DNA of 64,000 nt, taken from an uncultured Atopobiaceae bacterium. GTDB taxonomy: Bacteria > Actinomycetota > Coriobacteriia > Coriobacteriales > Atopobiaceae. The translations under genes were made by a program, and so were the position numbers. This document shows, piece by piece, positions 1 through 11,075 of this stretch. The stretch spans positions 3,978 through 67,977 of the forward strand of contig CAKVON010000009.1 of the NCBI GenBank assembly GCA_934792625.1, written 5' to 3'. The notes beneath the pieces are model-generated. The model was not told the origin of the DNA and searched no databases. It saw only the letters and a program-made list of their open reading frames with translations. Every line of letters starts with the position of its first letter. The first letter of the stretch is position 1.

Positions 1-1
1 C

Positions 2-793
2 CCGACCGAGGACGAGCAGTTCGCCGCGTACCAGAAGGTCGCGCTGCGCATGAAGGACCAGCCGGTCATCATCCGCACGCTCGACGTGGGCGGCGACAAG
101 GAGATCCCGTACCTGCACCTCGTCAAGGAAGAGAACCCGTTCATGGGTTACCGCGCGGTGCGCTACTGCCTCAACAACCCCGAGCAGTACAAGGTCCAGC
201 TGACCGCCCTGCTGCGCGCCTCCGCCTTCGGCGACGTCAAGATCATGGTCCCGCTGGTCACCAACCTTGAGGAAATTCGCCAGGTCAAGGAGCTCGTCAA
301 GGAGTGCATGGCCGAGCTCGACGAGCGCGGCGTCTCCTACAACAAGGACATCGAGGTCGGCACCATGATCGAGACCCCCGCGGCCTCCCTCGTCGCCGAC
401 GACCTCGCCGCCGAGTGCGACTTCTTCTCCATCGGCACCAACGACCTGATCGGCTACACCATGTGCGCCGACCGTGGCAACGACAAGGTCGCCTACCTCT
501 ACGAGGTTTACCAGCCCGCCGTCCTGCGCTCGCTCAAGCGCATCATCGAGGAGGGCAACAAGGCCGGCATCATGGTCGGCATGTGCGGCGAGGCTGCGGC
601 CGACCCCCTGCTGATCCCGGTCCTTCTCTCCTTCGGCCTGGGCGAGTTCTCCGTCAGCGCCCCGTCGATCCTGCGCACCCGTCGCATCATCTCCGAGTGG
701 ACCAAGGAGGAGGCCGACGCCCTCACCGAGAAGGTCATGAAGCTCAAGACCGCCACCGAGGTCAAGGCCATGCTGCAGGCTGCCGCCAAGTAG
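2..793 (+). CDS. ptsI: PTS enzyme I (phosphoenolpyruvate-protein phosphotransferase), 3' part
   Basis: Cytoplasmic enzyme I takes the phosphate from phosphoenolpyruvate and passes it to HPr, the first step of sugar PTS uptake. Only the C-terminal 263 residues are present; the frame is open back to base 2, so the start lies before the window. Visible are the PEP-binding barrel segments: the RTLDVGGDKE stretch, a TMIETPAA strand, the GTNDLIGYTM motif and GMCGEAA with the active-site cysteine near the end. The HPr partner is at 14889. A strong terminator follows 50 bases after the stop, so this is the last gene of its transcript. Confidence 0.97.
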   Translation, partial: PTEDEQFAAYQKVALRMKDQPVIIRTLDVGGDKEIPYLHLVKEENPFMGYRAVRYCLNNPEQYKVQLTALLRASAFGDVKIMVPLVTNLEEIRQVKELVKECMAELDERGVSYNKDIEVGTMIETPAASLVADDLAAECDFFSIGTNDLIGYTMCADRGNDKVAYLYEVYQPAVLRSLKRIIEEGNKAGIMVGMCGEAAADPLLIPVLLSFGLGEFSVSAPSILRTRRIISEWTKEEADALTEKVMKLKTATEVKAMLQAAAK

Positions 794-841
794 CGCCGCG
801 CCTTCGCAGATGGCATAACCGCTCATAGCGTCAGTCATTTC

Positions 842-874
842 GGGGTCCCGGGCATCGCGCTCGGGACCCCTTTT
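842..874 (+). terminator. Intrinsic terminator after ptsI
   Basis: GGGGTCCCG and CGGGACCCC form a 9-bp GC stem followed by TTTT. It ends the ptsI transcript before the convergent kinase gene. Confidence 0.85.
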
Positions 875-915
875 CATGGGCTCGCGGCAAGCCGCGGAAG
901 ATCGTTCGCAAGCCC

Positions 916-1869
916 CTATGCGGGGACGATGACCCTCAGCGCCTTGGGGATGACGTCGACCTCGAAGTGGGTCCCGCCTATGCCCTCGCCGTCGACCTGG
1001 CAGGGCGGCTCGGACTCGAAGTCGAGCACGGCGCGCCTCACGCGGCGCATCTCGATTATGCGGGAGCGGGTGTGCCCCCCGAAGCGGGCGGCGCCCAGAA
1101 GGCCCATCACGATGGGTAGGGGAGGCGTGACCGTGTTGCGGCAGACGTCCAGAAGGCCGTCGGCGGGGTCGGCGTCGGGACACACCTTGAACCCCGCGCC
1201 GTAGGTGGGGCCCACCTGGAAGGCGAAGATGATGCTGCGAGACTCGATGGGGTCCGCGCCGTCAAAGCTCACCGTGCAGGGGAAGCCCTTGCCCGCGCGC
1301 GAGAGGATGCGGATGGCCGAGCGGACGAATAGCTCGGTTCCCTCCTGGCTCGTCTCGTTCGCGCGCTTGTTCGTGGTGTCCAGTGCGATGGCGGCGTCCA
1401 GCCCGAAGGACAGCGTCTCCACGAAGTATCTGCCGTTGACGCGTCCGACCTCGACGTTCTTCTCGCGACCGCCCACGAGTTGGCGAAGGGCCTCCTCGGG
1501 GTCGTTTCTCGCCATGCCGAGGGTGCGGGCATAGTCGTTGCCGGTGCCCATGGGGATGATGCCCAGACGGGGCCTGGCCTCGGGGTGGATGGCCATGAGG
1601 CCCTCGGCGACCTCGTGGATCACGCCGTCCCCGCCAAGTGCGATGACGGTGTCGAAGTCGGAGGCGTCCGCGGCGATGCCCGTGGCGTCGCCGGAGGCCC
1701 CCGTTCGCGCGATCCTGTACCCTGAGGTGGCGGACTCGTATGCGGAGAGGAATCTCTCGACGAACTGGGTGGCTCCCTCGCCCTGACCGCTGTGCGCGAC
1801 GGGGTTCGCGATTACCAGCGTGCGACCCAGTCCGCGGGCCTTGCCGTCGCGTTCGCTCGTGTGCGCCAT
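916..1869 (-). CDS. Diacylglycerol kinase / lipid kinase family protein (DagK/YegS type)
   Basis: A 317-residue cytoplasmic lipid kinase-like protein. The N-terminal half has the family nucleotide-binding motifs: an IANPVAHSG-type strand, then ALGGDGVIHEVAEGL (the GGDGT-like motif) and PMGTGNDYART. The C-terminal half has the beta-rich fold with TLSFGLDAAIA and PDGLLDV-like PADGLLDV. Members phosphorylate diacylglycerol or related lipids with ATP; the substrate cannot be told here. ATG at 1869 is preceded by AAGGAG at good spacing. The longer open frame upstream runs through the two tRNA genes on the other strand and is not real. It is convergent with ptsI. Confidence 0.9.
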   Translation of the reverse strand: MAHTSERDGKARGLGRTLVIANPVAHSGQGEGATQFVERFLSAYESATSGYRIARTGASGDATGIAADASDFDTVIALGGDGVIHEVAEGLMAIHPEARPRLGIIPMGTGNDYARTLGMARNDPEEALRQLVGGREKNVEVGRVNGRYFVETLSFGLDAAIALDTTNKRANETSQEGTELFVRSAIRILSRAGKGFPCTVSFDGADPIESRSIIFAFQVGPTYGAGFKVCPDADPADGLLDVCRNTVTPPLPIVMGLLGAARFGGHTRSRIIEMRRVRRAVLDFESEPPCQVDGEGIGGTHFEVDVIPKALRVIVPA

Positions 1870-1933
1870 GGGGTCTCCTTGCGGTCTCGGTTGTGGGCGG
1901 CTCGTCCGCCCCACCAGAACATCATACGTGCAT

Positions 1934-1962
1934 TTGCTCAAAACGCCCATCTCGCTTATACT
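1934..1962 (+). promoter_or_regulatory. Promoter of the tRNA-Pro/tRNA-Gly pair
   Basis: TTGCTC (1934-1939), a 17-base spacer and TATACT (1957-1962) stand 13 bases before tRNA-Pro, a good sigma-70-type match. Confidence 0.75.
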
Positions 1963-1975
1963 CAACCAGCGTTCT

Positions 1976-2052
1976 CGGGGCGTGGCGCAGTTTGGTAGCG
2001 CATCTGCTTTGGGAGCAGAGGGTCGCTGGTTCGAATCCAGTCGCCCCGACCA
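1976..2052 (+). tRNA. tRNA-Pro (anticodon TGG)
   Basis: Full cloverleaf: acceptor CGGGGCG/CGCCCCG, anticodon stem TCTGC/GCAGA around a loop with TGG, T arm with GGTTCGAATCC, and an encoded ACCA end. It is cotranscribed with the tRNA-Gly 6 bases downstream. Confidence 0.97.
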
Positions 2053-2058
2053 ACGCAC

Positions 2059-2132
<74 letters not shown>

Positions 2133-2142
2133 CGCAAAACAG

Positions 2143-2178
2143 CAGGCCAGAGGCTTAGGTAGCTTCTGGCCTGTTTTT
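2143..2178 (+). terminator. Intrinsic terminator of the tRNA pair
   Basis: CAGGCCAGA pairs with TCTGGCCTG and is followed by six T residues. Confidence 0.9.
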
Positions 2179-2413
2179 TAGTCGCAATGAAGAGTCGCAA
2201 AATGACAAATCGTTATGGTTTCTCGCCGTTCCGGCATTCATCTTTCTGAGAAACTTGTCTTCGGCCTGTGGGTATGAACGCTCTGTTACGCAAACGGCGC
2301 AATGAGGTTACGACTGCATTGCCAGGGCGGATGCACCACAGCACCACTCGTACCCTTTTGCGATGCAGGACCGGGCAATCGGTCCGACCAACTAGGAACG
2401 TTAGGAGAAGAGC

Positions 2414-3769
2414 ATGTCCTATTGCGACAACGTCCTTGCCCAGCTCAAGGATCGCTATCCCGAGCAGGAAGAGTTCATCCAGGCTGCGACCGAGATCCTG
2501 TCCACCTTGCAGCCCGCGCTTGACGCTCACCCCGAGTACGAGGAGGCCGCCATCCTCGAGCGCCTCGTCGAGCCCGAGCGCGTCATCATCTTCCGCGTCC
2601 CCTGGGTCGACGACGCCGGCAAGGTCCAGGTCAACCGTGGCTTCCGCGTCGAGTTCAACTCGGCCATCGGACCCTACAAGGGCGGCCTGCGCTTCAACCC
2701 CACCGTCACCCTCGGCATGCTCAAGTTCCTGGGCCTCGAGCAGATCCTCAAGAACTCCCTGACCACCCTGCCCATGGGCGGCGGCAAGGGCGGCTCCGAC
2801 TTCGACCCCAAGGGCAAGTCCAACAACGAGATCATGCGCTTCTGCCAGTCCTTCATGACCGAGCTGTACCGCCACATCGGCCCCAACACCGACGTTCCCG
2901 CCGGCGACCTGGGCGTTGGCGGCCGTGAGGTCGCCTACATGTTCGGCCAGTACAAGCGCCTGCGCAACGAGTGGACCGGCGTCCTCACCGGCAAGGGCCT
3001 CTCCTTCGGCGGCTCGCTCGCCCGCACCGAGGCCACCGGCTACGGCCTGGTCTACTTCGTCGACGAGTACCTCAAGAGCAACGGCGACACCTTTGAGGGC
3101 AAGAACGTCGTCGTCCACGGCTCCGGCAACGTCGCCATCTACGCCATCCAGAAGGTCTCCCAGCTCGGCGGCAAGGTCCTGGCCTGCTCCGACACCAAGG
3201 GTTGGGTCGAGGACCCCGACGGCATCGACTACCAGGTCCTCGAGCACATCTACAACAAGAAGCGCTCCGGCAACGACAAGGGCGTCTCGCTCGCCATGTA
3301 CGTCGACGAGCGTCCGAACGCCACCTGGCACGCCGAGGACGGCCGCGGCTGCTGGAAGGTCCCCTGCGACATCGCGCTGCCCTGCGCCCGCGAGAACACG
3401 CTGCACCTCGAGGATGCCAAGGTCCTGGTCGCCAACGGCTGCAAGGTCGTCGGCGAGGGCGCCAACATGCCCACCACCATCGAGGCGACCGAGTACTTCC
3501 AGGCCAACGGCGTCGCCTTCATGCCCGGCAAGGCCGCGAACGCCGGCGGCGTGCTCGTCTCCGGCCTCGAGATGAGCCAGAACGCCGAGCACCTGTCCTG
3601 GACCTTCGAGGAGGTCGACGGTAAGCTCGAGCAGCTCATGCGCGGCATGTTCCACAACGTGGACGACACCGCTAAGCGCTACGGTCACGAGGGCAACTTC
3701 GTCATGGGCGCCAACATCGCCGGCTTCGAGAAGGTCGCCGACGCCATGCTCGCCCAGGGCGTCTGCTAG
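2414..3769 (+). CDS. gdhA: Glutamate dehydrogenase, hexameric NADP-type
   Basis: A 451-residue cytoplasmic enzyme for reversible amination of 2-oxoglutarate to glutamate, the main ammonia entry point in many anaerobes. The length is normal for hexameric GDH. Seen are the substrate-binding GGLRFNPTV and PMGGGKGGSDFDP (catalytic lysine) stretches, PAGDLGVGGREVAY, and the nucleotide-binding VVVHGSGNVAIYA (Rossmann glycine motif). ATG follows AGGAGAAG at 8 bases. The 230 bases upstream hold a small GACCG/CGGTC stem (about 2370) and no other gene. NADP preference is assumed from family resemblance. A terminator follows at 3839. Confidence 0.96.
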   Translation: MSYCDNVLAQLKDRYPEQEEFIQAATEILSTLQPALDAHPEYEEAAILERLVEPERVIIFRVPWVDDAGKVQVNRGFRVEFNSAIGPYKGGLRFNPTVTLGMLKFLGLEQILKNSLTTLPMGGGKGGSDFDPKGKSNNEIMRFCQSFMTELYRHIGPNTDVPAGDLGVGGREVAYMFGQYKRLRNEWTGVLTGKGLSFGGSLARTEATGYGLVYFVDEYLKSNGDTFEGKNVVVHGSGNVAIYAIQKVSQLGGKVLACSDTKGWVEDPDGIDYQVLEHIYNKKRSGNDKGVSLAMYVDERPNATWHAEDGRGCWKVPCDIALPCARENTLHLEDAKVLVANGCKVVGEGANMPTTIEATEYFQANGVAFMPGKAANAGGVLVSGLEMSQNAEHLSWTFEEVDGKLEQLMRGMFHNVDDTAKRYGHEGNFVMGANIAGFEKVADAMLAQGVC

Positions 3770-3838
3770 CCCCTTAGGCGGCTTCTGACACGCGCCGTTA
3801 GGCGCACGCACCTCTCGCCCGTAAGACGCGTCGAAACG

Positions 3839-3876
3839 CGCCCCGTGCGGCCACAGCGGCCGTGCGGGGCGTTTTG
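3839..3876 (+). terminator. Intrinsic terminator after gdhA
   Basis: Two 14-base arms (3839-3852 and 3858-3871) pair fully, allowing two G-U pairs, and are followed by TTTT. Confidence 0.88.
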
Positions 3877-4011
3877 TGTCGTTGCGGGAGACGGCCGTCC
3901 GGCGTCGGGGCGGCGTCCGGGCGTTTAGGTATGCTTGTCGATACGTTTTCATGCCGAGAAGTACCGCGTGGCGCGATTGCCGTGCGCGCGAGGGGACGAT
4001 GGGGGAGGAAG

Positions 4012-4788
4012 ATGGAGGCGACCACGACGTCGATGGTGTTTGGCCTCACGCTCGAGGACCTTCTGGGTAGGGGCATCACGCTTGCCGTGGCGGTCGTGGT
4101 GGCGTCGGTCGTCTGCCACCTGTTGGTGCGCGTGGCGCGTCGCGCGCTCGACCAGTCCAACCTGCCCTCGGCATCCATCTTCGTCAACCTGCTTCGTGCC
4201 GTGGTGTGGGCCTTCGCGCTGCTGTCGGTGCTCGAGCCCGTCTTTGGCATCAAGCCGACCGCCATGATGGCCGCCCTGGGCGTGACCTCGCTGGTCATCA
4301 CCTTTGGCATGCAGGACACCGTCTCCAACGTGGTGGCGGGACTGGGACTTATGGCAGGCCGCGTCGTGCAGCCGGGCGACGCCGTCGAGATCTCGGGCTT
4401 TGCGGGGGTCGTCACCGACGTCAACTGGCGCAGCACAACCGTGCGCGACCGCAACGGCTGCGAGCAGGTGATCCCCAACGCGGTGCTCAACAAGACCGCG
4501 CTCACCAGGCTCACGCCCACCTCGTCGACGCTTGTCGACCTCGTCGTGGCGGTTCGCGCCGACGCCGACCCGCGCGAGGTCGAGCGCTTCCTTCTGGACG
4601 CCTGCTCGTCCGGGCTGGGCGACACCCTCGTGGCCGGCCAGCCCGCCTGCGTCGCCTTCACGGGCTCGGACGCCTATGGGGTCGAGTGCCACGTCTACAT
4701 GCACGTGAGGGCGGACGCCGGCGCGGCGGGGGCCAAGGACGCCGTGATGCGTCGCGTCATGGGCCAGCCCTGGCTTGCCTGCGCGTGA
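4012..4788 (+). CDS. Mechanosensitive ion channel, MscS family
   Basis: A 258-residue inner-membrane protein with about three N-terminal hydrophobic segments (residues 8-110), then the glycine/alanine-rich pore-lining helix around TSLVITFGMQDTVSNVVAGL and the beta domain with VVQPGDAVEISGFAGVV and NAVLNKT. Such channels open under membrane tension to release solutes in osmotic downshock. It is shorter than E. coli MscS at the C-terminus but complete in core. The chosen ATG follows GGGGGAGG at 5 bases. A longer frame from 3862 would start inside the gdhA terminator and is unlikely. A copy of the recurring motif TGCCGAGAAG lies at 3952 in the leader. Confidence 0.9.
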   Translation: MEATTTSMVFGLTLEDLLGRGITLAVAVVVASVVCHLLVRVARRALDQSNLPSASIFVNLLRAVVWAFALLSVLEPVFGIKPTAMMAALGVTSLVITFGMQDTVSNVVAGLGLMAGRVVQPGDAVEISGFAGVVTDVNWRSTTVRDRNGCEQVIPNAVLNKTALTRLTPTSSTLVDLVVAVRADADPREVERFLLDACSSGLGDTLVAGQPACVAFTGSDAYGVECHVYMHVRADAGAAGAKDAVMRRVMGQPWLACA

Positions 4789-4848
4789 CCTGTTGCCGCG
4801 GGCGTCGGCGCTGTTCCGCACTCGTGCGTAACGATACCGATTGTTTAC

Positions 4849-4877
4849 ACGACAATGCATGAAATATCGCGTACAAT
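4849..4877 (+). promoter_or_regulatory. Promoter of carAB
   Basis: ACGACA (4849-4854), a 17-base spacer and TACAAT (4872-4877). The predicted start near 4884 falls just before the PyrR-like element. Confidence 0.6.
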
Positions 4878-4886
4878 GCAACCCGA

Positions 4887-4919
4887 CCTTTAAGGACGGT
4901 ACGGAGATACCGATAAGGG
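4887..4919 (+). promoter_or_regulatory. PyrR-binding RNA element in the carAB leader
   Basis: CCTT (4887-4890) pairs with AAGG (4915-4918). Inside, CGGTA pairs with TACCG around the hexaloop CGGAGA, which fits the known PyrR loop consensus CNGNGA. A TTTAA-type purine-rich bulge precedes the upper stem, as in Bacillus pyr leaders. With the terminator downstream it predicts UMP/PyrR-controlled attenuation of carAB. This was recognised by eye; no covariance search was done. Confidence 0.65.
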
Positions 4920-4960
4920 CAATGCGTTCGCAGCGCGAGACACCTGACATGCCCCGTCGG

Positions 4961-4997
4961 AAGTATCCGCCTCGACAGAGGTGGGTGCTTCTTTTTT
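4961..4997 (+). terminator. Attenuator terminator in the carAB leader
   Basis: A 13-bp stem (4961-4973 with 4978-4990, three G-U pairs) with loop GACA is followed by C and six T residues, 80 bases before carA. CACCT just upstream (about 4941) could pair with AGGTG in the 3' arm and act as an antiterminator. Confidence 0.8.
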
Positions 4998-5076
4998 GGC
5001 CCGCGGGACCGCGACTCCCCGCGGGCCACGGGGCGCCAAGGCGTCTTCGCCATGCGACGCAGGAAGGGATTTGCCA

Positions 5077-6363
5077 ATGAACCTGCTCGTAAGCGAGGCC
5101 AAGGCGCAGGACGGCTCGTTCGCGCCCGGCCACGGTGGCAACGGGGCGCTTCTGGCCATCGAGAACGGCATGGTGTTGGAGGGGCGTGCGGCAGGCGCGC
5201 CCGGCGAGGCCTTCGGCGAGATCGTCTTCAACACCTCGATGGTCGGCTACCAGGAGATCGTGAGCGACCCGTCGTATGCGGGCCAAATCGTCACGCTGAC
5301 CTACCCCCAGGTCGGAAACTACGGCATCAACGAGAGGGACATGCAGGCCCGCGACCTGCACCTGCGCGGCCTCGTCGTGCACGACATGTGCTGCGAGCCC
5401 AGCAACTGGCAGTCGGTCACGAGCCTGCCCGACTTCCTCTGCGAGCGCGGCGTCGTCGCGATCCAGGACGTCGACACCCGCGCGCTGACCCTGGCCATCC
5501 GCGAGGGCGGCGCCATGCGCGCGGCCATCTCGACCACCGACCTCGACCCCGTCTCCCTTCTCGCCCGCGTGCGCGCCTCCGAGCCGATCGCCGACCACAA
5601 CCACGTGGCCGACGTCTCGACATCCGAGCGCTACGTCGTGCCCGCCAAGGGCGAGCGTCGTCACTCGGTCGTCGCCTACGACTGTGGCGAGAAGTACGGC
5701 ATCGCCCGTCGTCTTGCCGCGGTGGGCTGTGAGGTCACCGTCGTGCCGTGGGACACCCCGGCAGAAGACGTGCTGGCACTCGCGCCGGACGGCGTGTTCT
5801 TCTCCAACGGCCCTGGCGACCCGGCAAGCGTCCCGGGCGTGGCCCGGGCCGTGCGCGCCTGCCTGGGCAAGCTGCCCGTGTTTGGCATCTGCCTGGGCAA
5901 CCAGGTCATCTCGATGGCGGCGGGTGGCAGGATCGAGAAGCTCCCGTACGGGCACCACGGCGGCAACGAGCCGGTCATGAACCTGCTCACCGGGCAGGTG
6001 GAGATCACCGCCCAGAACCACAACTACGGCCCCGTGTTCCCGAGCTTCGGGCCCCTGGTGCCGCAGCTGTCCGGCGGCGTGTCCGAGCACGTGGACGACC
6101 TGCGCCTCTGGAGCGAGCGCCGCATCGCGCCGGTCGTCGACAGCGAGCGCTACGGGCGCATCCGGCTGACCCACGTCAACCTCAACGACGGCACCCCCGA
6201 GGGAATCCAGTTCCTCGACGTGTCGGCCTTCTGCATGCAGTATCACCCCGAGGCCAAGCCCGGCCCCAACGACTCGACCTATGCCTTCGTCGCGTTCGCG
6301 CGCCTGATGGACGGCGAGCCCGACTACCTTGCCATCGACGTTCGCGAGGGGAGGTGCTTCTAG
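5077..6363 (+). CDS. carA: Carbamoyl-phosphate synthase, small (glutaminase) subunit
   Basis: A 428-residue cytoplasmic subunit that hydrolyses glutamine and channels ammonia to CarB for carbamoyl phosphate (pyrimidine and arginine synthesis). The N-terminal CPSase domain (FNTSMVGYQEIVSDPSYAGQ, about 55-75) is followed by a class I amidotransferase domain with the nucleophile in FGICLGNQ and the His/Glu pair in QYHPEA. The usual GHQ after the nucleophile elbow reads GNQ here; that residue is not in the catalytic triad. Roughly 45 extra N-terminal residues exceed the usual length. ATG at 5077 follows AGGAAGGGA. The stop abuts the carB start. Confidence 0.96.
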   Translation: MNLLVSEAKAQDGSFAPGHGGNGALLAIENGMVLEGRAAGAPGEAFGEIVFNTSMVGYQEIVSDPSYAGQIVTLTYPQVGNYGINERDMQARDLHLRGLVVHDMCCEPSNWQSVTSLPDFLCERGVVAIQDVDTRALTLAIREGGAMRAAISTTDLDPVSLLARVRASEPIADHNHVADVSTSERYVVPAKGERRHSVVAYDCGEKYGIARRLAAVGCEVTVVPWDTPAEDVLALAPDGVFFSNGPGDPASVPGVARAVRACLGKLPVFGICLGNQVISMAAGGRIEKLPYGHHGGNEPVMNLLTGQVEITAQNHNYGPVFPSFGPLVPQLSGGVSEHVDDLRLWSERRIAPVVDSERYGRIRLTHVNLNDGTPEGIQFLDVSAFCMQYHPEAKPGPNDSTYAFVAFARLMDGEPDYLAIDVREGRCF

Positions 6364-9585
<3,222 letters not shown>

Positions 9586-9587
9586 GC

Positions 9588-9612
9588 GGGCGTCGCCTGC
9601 CAGGCGACGCCC
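9588..9612. terminator. Strong hairpin between convergent carB and the HAD gene
   Basis: Two perfect 12-base arms (9588-9599, 9601-9612) with almost no loop lie between converging genes. There is no T run on either side, so a terminator role is likely but not certain. Confidence 0.55.
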
Positions 9613-9668
9613 CCGCGCGGTGGCAGGCGTGTCGCGGCGGCAGGCCCACGCGTCGGATGCGTCGAGCG

Positions 9669-10373
9669 CTAGCCCACGATCGCGGCGGCGAGCATGTTCG
9701 CGTCGCTCGCGATCGTGGCGGCGCCCGCCGACACCAGGGAGTCGTGGGTCCTGAAGCCCCAGTCCACCGCGATGCAGGGCAGGCCCGCGTTTCGCGCGGT
9801 CAGAAGGTCGATCTCGGAGTCGCCCACGTAGACGGCAGACGCCGGGTCCGCCCCCAGCTCGTCGAGGACGCGCAGGGTCGAGTCGGGCGCGGGCTTGCGG
9901 CGAACGCCCTCGCACTCGCCGACGGCCGCGTCCAGAAGACCGCCGAAGTGGGTCTTGGCCAGACGCTTGACCTCGGGGTCCATCTTGTTGGACACCACGG
10001 CGCAGGCGATGTCGGACTCGCGCAGGGCTCCCAGCAGCGCCACGATGCCCGGGAAGGGCCGCGTAAGCTCGCAGCAGTGCTCGGCATAGCGCGCCTTGAA
10101 GGCGCCGAGCACGCGGGCGACCTCGGCCTCGCTCACGCGCGGGTCGCCCGCGCCCACCGACTCGGTGGCGGACGCGTCGGTGCCCGTCTCGGCCACCAGC
10201 GCGCGGGTCACGGCAACCTGCGCGCCGCTGCCAAAGAAGTGGCGGACGTCGTCGCAGCCCCAGTCGCAGGCGTGCCCTGTCTGCGACAGCGCCCATACCA
10301 TCGCGGCCGTGAGGTCGCCGATCGTGTCCAGGATCGTGCCGTCCATGTCGAATACAACCGTCTTGTACGCCAT
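9669..10373 (-). CDS. HAD-superfamily hydrolase, phosphoglycolate phosphatase-like
   Basis: A 234-residue cytoplasmic phosphatase of the HAD family. Motif I is VFDMDGTILDT (catalytic aspartates 9 and 11), motif II lies at CAVVSNK, the lysine in the VRRKPAPD segment is motif III, and VYVGDSEIDLLTARNAG is motif IV. The helical cap inserted after motif I is of the Gph/PGP type. The precise substrate (phosphoglycolate or other small phosphoesters) is not readable from sequence. ATG at 10373 begins the first beta strand; the longer frame to 10418 adds residues with no role. A TATAGT -10 box on this strand lies at about 10430-10435. Confidence 0.9.
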   Translation of the reverse strand: MAYKTVVFDMDGTILDTIGDLTAAMVWALSQTGHACDWGCDDVRHFFGSGAQVAVTRALVAETGTDASATESVGAGDPRVSEAEVARVLGAFKARYAEHCCELTRPFPGIVALLGALRESDIACAVVSNKMDPEVKRLAKTHFGGLLDAAVGECEGVRRKPAPDSTLRVLDELGADPASAVYVGDSEIDLLTARNAGLPCIAVDWGFRTHDSLVSAGAATIASDANMLAAAIVG

Positions 10374-10541
10374 CGTCCGGAAGCCCCCAACAGCTCGTGT
10401 CGCTCTCGCGTCGCCCATTTCCGATTGCGACTATAGGACGCGCGTTCGCCCGCCTGGGCCTCGCCCGCGCATCCACACGCGCTGCCCATCCGTCGCCTGC
10501 GGCCCTGCCCCGCGACAACAACAGGCCCCGCGGCAACAAGA

Positions 10542-10575
10542 AAGCCCTTCTCGGCAGGTTGGCCGAGAAGGGCTT
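10542..10575 (-). terminator. Terminator of the small gene at 10601, built on the recurring motif
   Basis: Perfect 14-base arms (10542-10555, 10562-10575) contain CTTCTCGGC and GCCGAGAAG, the core of the motif repeated elsewhere in the window. On the minus strand a TTTCTTGTT run follows. Confidence 0.85.
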
Positions 10576-10600
10576 CGAACGATCCGTGTTGGGCGTCCGA

Positions 10601-10840
10601 CTACATCGAGGCCTCGAGGGCATCGTAGTAGTCGACTTCCTCATCGGAGGCCAGGGCGCGGCCGGGGTTGTTGGGGTCGACGTAGCGCTGCTTGTAGACG
10701 TGCGCCGCGCCGCCGATGTTGCGGTCGCCGATCTGCTGGTAGATGCGTGCGGAGAATGCCGCGCGCTTGGCCATGCCGTCGAGGATGCGCTGCTTCTCGG
10801 AGCGGTTCATGGTCGCGATGGCGTCGATGTCGAACTCCAT
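10601..10840 (-). CDS. Small hypothetical protein (79 aa)
   Basis: I do not recognise this family. The 79-residue product starts MEFDIDAIATMNRSEKQRIL, has no membrane segment or cysteine, and is mixed-charge and probably alpha-helical, with a tyrosine-rich middle (ARIYQQIGDRNIGGAAHVYKQRYVDPNNPG) and an acidic tail. GGGAGG precedes ATG at 10840 by 4 bases, and a dedicated perfect terminator follows, which supports a real monocistronic gene. The longer open frame to 11311 is antisense to queH and rejected. Confidence 0.7.
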   Translation of the reverse strand: MEFDIDAIATMNRSEKQRILDGMAKRAAFSARIYQQIGDRNIGGAAHVYKQRYVDPNNPGRALASDEEVDYYDALEASM

Positions 10841-10992
10841 GGTGCCTCCCTGGTCGTTGGGTACGTTGCCGTTCCTGACAAAGTGCACCCCAAATGGTAT
10901 CGGGCCGCAACGCGTCTGTCGGCCTTGCGCCGGACGTTGCGCAAGCTTCGGAAGGTTTCGCGCACGCTCGCGCGAGCGACCTGCGACCCGCC

Positions 10993-11034
10993 CGTCCTTC
11001 TCGGCATGCAATACAATGCCTGCAGAGAAGGACG
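10993..11034 (+). promoter_or_regulatory. Nested dyad over the likely queH promoter
   Basis: Outer arms CGTCCTTCTC (10993-11002) and GAGAAGGACG (11025-11034) enclose inner arms GGCAT (11003-11007) and ATGCC (11016-11020). The only -10-like box before queH, TACAAT (11012-11017), sits at the centre of symmetry. It could be an operator or a transcript hairpin. Confidence 0.5.
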
Positions 11035-11075
11035 CGCCGCCGCAAGGCTGCGCCCGATGCGATGGGGGAGGGGAC

